From a candidate division WWE3 bacterium RIFCSPLOWO2_12_FULL_36_10 (GTDB lineage: Bacteria > Patescibacteriota > WWE3 > UBA101185 > UBA10185), in contig MEVN01000022.1 of assembly GCA_001772985.1 (NCBI GenBank), positions 1 through 6,869 on the forward strand: a DNA stretch of 6,869 bases, read 5' to 3'. Below are positions 4,312 through 6,869 of this stretch, piece by piece. Made by a program: the position numbers and the translations under genes. Each line of letters opens with the position of its first letter. The stretch's first letter is position 1. The notes under the pieces are model-generated. The model saw only the letters and a program-made list of their open reading frames with translations. It was not told the DNA's origin and searched no databases.

Positions 4312-4692
4312 ATGGGAGCAGATACTTGGCACTTCATTCTATCTTGTCTGGTTGTCGTGGCTTATCTTGTTTTTTGTGCTTATATGTTTGAGCACGCAAC
4401 GTTTGACTATTATGTGGCAGAGGAGTTAGGAAGTTCCCTTAGTTCTTTGAAAAATAATGGGTATTTGTTGAGCCCAAGTTTAACAAGAATAATTTCTTTC
4501 TATACGGTTATTATTAACTTGTTAATTGTAATTTTTCTGTATGTATTCGGGATGTACCCTCTGTTTCAAATCAAATCGATTTTGATTACTTTGCTCGTAC
4601 ATTTCATTCCGGCATTCTTGGTATTGCCGGGATTTGTCGCGGTGATATATGGTTTATCTTTTCACAAATGGGCAAGATACTGGGGTCATTAA
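4312..4692 (+). CDS. Small membrane protein of unknown function (126 aa)
   Basis: ATG 4312 is preceded by a good Shine-Dalgarno (GGGAGG, about 9 nt upstream); a nearer-upstream ATG at 4305 is out of frame. Hydrophobic segments at about residues 7-26, 60-80 and 88-114 predict three, possibly four, transmembrane helices. Residues 27-58 form a polar loop, and the C terminus (HKWARYWGH) is short and basic. I recognise no family or catalytic motif. The gene is transcribed divergently from the tRNA-Trp locus and convergently with rpmG, 53 bp before the rpmG stop. Its proper ribosome binding site and promoter make it look like a functional gene. Confidence 0.7.
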   Translation: MGADTWHFILSCLVVVAYLVFCAYMFEHATFDYYVAEELGSSLSSLKNNGYLLSPSLTRIISFYTVIINLLIVIFLYVFGMYPLFQIKSILITLLVHFIPAFLVLPGFVAVIYGLSFHKWARYWGH

Positions 4693-4745
4693 ACAAGAAG
4701 GCTTTTGGTCGTGTTGGGAGAACTTTTTCCGGCACGGCCATTTTT

Positions 4746-4919
4746 CTACTTTAACTTTTGTTTTTCTTTATGCTCAGTGTGTTTATTACAAACTCCGCAG
4801 TATTTTGACAAAACAACCTTTTCTGGCGCGTTTAGCTTGTTTTTTGCTGTCACATAATTTTGAGTTTTACAGGTTGCGCACTGGAGCCCAAGCAATACTC
4901 TGTTTGTTTTTTTAGCCAT
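4746..4919 (-). CDS. rpmG: 50S ribosomal protein bL33
   Basis: A 57-residue protein starting MAKKTNRVLLGLQCATCKTQ and ending HKEKQKLK, then TAG. Length and pattern fit bL33, a small subunit of the large ribosomal subunit near the E site. Two CxxC pairs (CATC at about residues 14-17 and CGVC at about 41-44) show the zinc-binding form. The conserved 'NYVTAKNK...KYCGVCNKHTEHKE' pattern confirms it. ATG 4919 follows a near-consensus promoter by 9 nt, without a Shine-Dalgarno, so the leader is nearly absent. The plus-strand reading frame opposite (4649-4915) is only its shadow. No secE or nusG follows within the window. Confidence 0.94.
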   Translation of the reverse strand: MAKKTNRVLLGLQCATCKTQNYVTAKNKLNAPEKVVLSKYCGVCNKHTEHKEKQKLK

Positions 4920-4928
4920 AGCTTTGAG

Positions 4929-4957
4929 ATTTTAAGGTAGAGAGGGGGATTAGTCAA
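4929..4957 (-). promoter_or_regulatory. rpmG promoter
   Basis: Minus strand TTGACT (4957-4952), a 17-bp spacer, TAAAAT (4934-4929), then 9 nt to the rpmG start codon. The upstream terminator at 4962-4999 insulates it from earlier transcription. Confidence 0.78.
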
Positions 4958-4961
4958 GGCT

Positions 4962-4999
4962 AAAAAATCACCTCGCCGGTTGTTTGAATTGGCGGGGTG
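4962..4999 (-). terminator. Rho-independent terminator of the truncated upstream gene
   Basis: Minus strand CACCCCGCC (4999-4991) and GGCGAGGTG (4977-4969) form a 9-bp stem with one C/A mismatch, followed by A and a run of six T (4967-4962). It begins 12 nt after the TAA at 5011, the right place to end that gene's transcript. Confidence 0.65.
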
Positions 5000-5010
5000 T
5001 AATGGTATGG

Positions 5011-5145
5011 TTAGTTACTTTGGATTTCAGTAATGTCTTCTTGGTGGATATATAGCACTTCTTCACGCCATAGTTCCAAGTTGCTTACAGGAATGAGATA
5101 TCTTATAAGCCTCAAAATGTCTATATCTGAATAGATAATTAGTTG
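5011..5145 (-). pseudogene. 3' end of a truncated gene of unknown function
   Basis: The minus strand reads QLIIYSDIDILRLIRYLIPV then SNLELWREEVLYIHQEDITE and IQSN before TAA. This is protein-like and is followed 12 nt later by a terminator, so it looks like a genuine C terminus of about 45 residues. Upstream of about 5145 the frame continues only as the antisense of the RAYT transposase sequence, so the true N terminus has been lost at that junction. The surviving part is too short to assign to a family. Confidence 0.5.
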
Positions 5146-5161
5146 TTTATTTGAGGATATT

Positions 5162-5749
5162 ATGAATGGTGAAATGGTTTTGAACGATATTGGAAACATG
5201 ATTGAAAAATGGTGGAATAAAATACCGGAACCTTTCAACATGGCAAAATTGGATGTGTTTCAAATAATGCCAAATCATGTTCATTTTGTATTAATAATAT
5301 ACCGCCGTAGGGGCATTGCGTGCAATGCCCAACCCAACACGATGTGCAATGCCCAATATGATGTGGGTTTTGCACGCAAAACCCCTACGTTTGGAACCGT
5401 AACCACCGGATCGTTATCGTGTGTAATCCGATCGTTTAAATCCGAATGTACCAAACAAATACGGCGAATTGTTAATAATCCGAATATGATTATTTGGCAA
5501 CGAAATTATTACGAACACATAATCAAAAATGAAACCGAATATATAAAAATCAAAAGGTATATTCAATCAAATCCATCAAAATGGAAAGAAAGAAATGGAG
5601 CGCCTTTCAATTCCAATTGGAGCCTGGGGAGGGAATTGGTCACCGGTTCTCGCCTGCTGGCGATCCCGTCGACCCCGGCTCGGCGTCGTCGCGCCTGCGC
5701 CTTTCAATTCCAATTGGAGCCTGGGTACCGTAACAAAACGGTCACCTAA
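5162..5749 (+). CDS. REP-associated tyrosine transposase (RAYT, Y1/HUH family), degraded
   Basis: Y1 transposases cut and join single-stranded DNA with a HUH motif and one tyrosine, and RAYTs mobilise REP palindromes. Visible features: 'NGEMVLNDIGNMIEKWW' near the start, the HUH motif in MPNHVHFVLI (H39, H41), and the catalytic tyrosine region WQRNYYEHIIKNETEYIKIK (Y116/Y117) with RYIQSNPSKW. Homology begins slightly upstream (CLFEDI, about 5138), but a TAG precedes it in frame, so the usual first 40 or so residues with the ICTQNR strand are missing. Residues 49-76 are translated REP sequence. After KERN the frame runs into GC-rich repeats and its TAA (5747-5749) lies in the terminal repeat of the next insertion sequence. 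Probably inactive. Confidence 0.78.
   Translation: MNGEMVLNDIGNMIEKWWNKIPEPFNMAKLDVFQIMPNHVHFVLIIYRRRGIACNAQPNTMCNAQYDVGFARKTPTFGTVTTGSLSCVIRSFKSECTKQIRRIVNNPNMIIWQRNYYEHIIKNETEYIKIKRYIQSNPSKWKERNGAPFNSNWSLGRELVTGSRLLAIPSTPARRRRACAFQFQLEPGYRNKTVT
5306..5389. repeat. Pair of inverted REP palindromes inside the RAYT gene
   Basis: CGTAGGGG (5306-5313) at one end and CCCCTACG (5382-5389) at the other frame two near-perfect hairpins: GGGCATTGC-GT-GCAATGCCC (5311-5330) and GGGTTTTGC-AC-GCAAAACCC (5365-5384). GTGCAATGCCCAA is directly repeated at 5320-5332 and 5344-5356. The block is 84 bp, 28 codons, and keeps the frame. GTAGGGG...CCCCTAC palindromes are the usual REP type near Y1 transposases. 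Confidence 0.8.
5600..5725. repeat. 29-bp direct repeat pair around a GC-rich segment
   Basis: A 29-bp sequence starting GCGCCTTTCAATTCC and ending GGAGCCTGGG is present identically at 5600-5628 and 5697-5725, 97 bp apart. It contains the palindrome CCAATTGG. The 68 bp between are strikingly GC-rich (for example CGTCGACCCCGGCTCGGCG), unlike the AT-rich surroundings, suggesting a transferred repeat unit. With two copies and no array it is not a CRISPR. Confidence 0.75.
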
Positions 5750-6869
5750 AACACACACTTCTGGTTAATATAATAACATAAAGTACTCCTTTCACTAGGC
5801 GAAATGTGTAAAATCTGTTAATGATAAAAAAAACTAAAGTGTATCTACTGTAATTCTATTAATGCCATCAGAAAGGGTCTAAGAAGGGGTAAGATTAAGT
5901 ATTTTTGTAAATCTTGTGATAAATGGTTTCAGATTAATAGAACTCGCAGAATAAATAATAATAACTTACTCATCCAGCATTTAGATGGTATGTCGTTTAG
6001 AGCTTTAGCCAACCAATATCAAATATCTCATATGACTGCATACAGGCGTTGTCTAAATGCTCTTAAGTCTCTTCCTCATTGTGCTGACATTACTCGTAAA
6101 TATTGCACAAGGTTTAGCGGAATACTTTTGGTTGATGGGAAGTTTGTTGAGGTTAAAGGATTTAAACATAAAATACCTGTTATCTATGGTATTGATTTTT
6201 ATACACACGATATACCAACGTATATATTCTCAATCTCTGAAAACTATCTATCGATAAAGAAGTTCTTTACCTCTCTTAGACTTTTAAATTATCCTCTTCA
6301 GTCTTTAGTATCGGATGATAACTTAAATATTCCTCAGGCTTGCTTTGATGTATATCCAAAGGCCAATTGGCAACTTTGTACCAACCACTTTAAAGAGAAT
6401 ATTAGAAGATCTTTGGAGGTTAGAACCAGTGATAAATATAGGGACTTTATGTATGGAATTGAAACTCTTTTTAGTAACAAAATATCTGAGGATAATTTTA
6501 ATAAGCTTGGGAAAAGACTTCTTAATAAATACATTAACGATGAGTTATGCGTGAAGATACTTCTTGATTTGGAAAGAAGAAGGCCAAATCTCTTGGCGTA
6601 TTTAAACGTGCATAAAACTCCAACAACAACTAATTTAATCGAATGTTTTAATTCTCACCTGAATATAAGACTAAAATCTGTAAAGGGATTTGAATCATTC
6701 AATCATGCAGAGCTTTGGTTAAATGGGTATTTTGTAAGAAGAAGGCTAAAACCGTTCACTGATTGTACAGGTATCTTTAGACGTTTAAATGGTAAATGTT
6801 CACTTTCTGAAAGTATAAAAACAGGAGTTGATTTACCAAGCATTTTTTGAATATCAGGTGACCGTTTTG
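5734..6869 (+). mobile_element. Insertion sequence with 14-bp terminal inverted repeats, IS256/IS1249-like
   Basis: CAAAACGGTCACCT (5734-5747) is matched perfectly inverted by AGGTGACCGTTTTG (6856-6869), the last bases of the window. The element contains one transposase gene ending 5 bp before the right repeat. Total length is at least 1136 bp; because the window ends at the repeat, a target duplication cannot be checked. It inserted immediately after the GC-rich repeats of the degraded RAYT and supplies that frame's stop codon. Confidence 0.85.
5821..6850 (+). CDS. DDE transposase (IS256/MULE-like, IS1249-type) with an A8 frameshift near the start
   Basis: The main frame from ATG 5990 (286 aa) has a DDE core: D49 (LLVDGKFVEV), D109 (LVSDDNL), the C-x-x-H motif C130/H133 (LCTNHFKENIRR) typical of the IS256/MULE group, and E218 (TTTNLIECFNSHLNIRLKS). 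Upstream, the same frame is open from 5834 and encodes an expected zinc ribbon (KCIYC...YFCKSC) and the first helix of a helix-turn-helix (LLIQHLDGMSFRALANQYQI). The only nearby start, ATG 5821, is in another frame, giving MIKKTKVYLL then stop; the A8 run at 5826-5833 separates them. With seven A the product would be MIKKLKCIYC and so on, about 342 aa. Polymerase slippage or a disabling mutation are both possible. Confidence 0.83.

Noticed and set aside
4280..4692. secE on the minus strand between rpmG and tRNA-Trp
   Set aside because: The expected SecE pattern (basic N terminus with WP motif and one membrane helix) is not visible on the minus strand; the plus-strand membrane protein has the proper start signals.
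4649..4915. Plus-strand 88-aa frame
   Set aside because: It is the antisense shadow of rpmG, whose ribosomal protein sequence is unmistakable on the minus strand.
5600..5725. CRISPR array
   Set aside because: There are only two repeat copies, the spacing (68 bp) is longer than usual spacers, and no cas genes are present.
5576..5758. Minus-strand 60-aa frame
   Set aside because: It lies in the GC-rich repeats and the insertion sequence end and has no start signals; composition explains the openness.

Overview
This is an AT-rich bacterial window with the standard code (TAA, TAG and TGA all act as stops) and little Shine-Dalgarno use. Small overlapping toxin-antitoxin (TA) genes, promoters placed right at start codons, and a short four-cysteine ribosomal protein bL33 fit a Candidate Phyla Radiation (Patescibacteria) type genome. 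That is an inference from style, not proof. Most of the window is an accessory island in decay; the clear housekeeping part is rpmG and a tRNA-Trp locus.

Layout. 1-450: the 5' end of an unknown minus-strand gene, then a 42-aa antitoxin-like gene. 493-1152: a 219-aa gene of unknown function. 1199-2024: an AbrB-type antitoxin with a stop codon at its conserved glycine, overlapping a PIN (VapC-like) toxin interrupted by a small double-palindrome element. 2151-2847: an intact Phd-like antitoxin/PIN toxin pair. 3011-3214: a divergent, frameshifted Phd-like antitoxin lacking a toxin. 3224-3472: a possible decayed gene. 3475-4058: an intact BrnT-like toxin/CopG-like antitoxin pair. 4093-4243: a tRNA-Trp locus in which one complete tRNA-Trp(CCA) lies inside the two halves of a second, damaged tRNA-Trp. 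4312-4692: a small membrane protein. 4746-4919: rpmG. 5011-5145: the 3' end of a truncated gene with its terminator. 5138-5749: a degraded REP-associated tyrosine transposase (RAYT) gene carrying an in-frame REP pair, ending in GC-rich direct repeats. 5734-6869: an insertion sequence with perfect 14-bp terminal inverted repeats and an IS256/IS1249-like DDE transposase whose zinc-ribbon N terminus is separated by an A8 run.

How it works together. Antitoxins precede or overlap their toxins, and their promoters carry palindromes or repeated half-sites expected of autorepression. Four antitoxin-type genes (starts at 448, 2024, 2847, 3045) have the -10 hexamer exactly 6 nt before ATG, which predicts leaderless mRNAs. 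At least three mobile-element types (palindromic MITE-like element, RAYT/REP, DDE insertion sequence) have broken genes here. The most unusual objects are the nested tRNA-Trp locus, the in-frame palindromic insertion in the toxin, and the two homopolymer-dependent reading frames.
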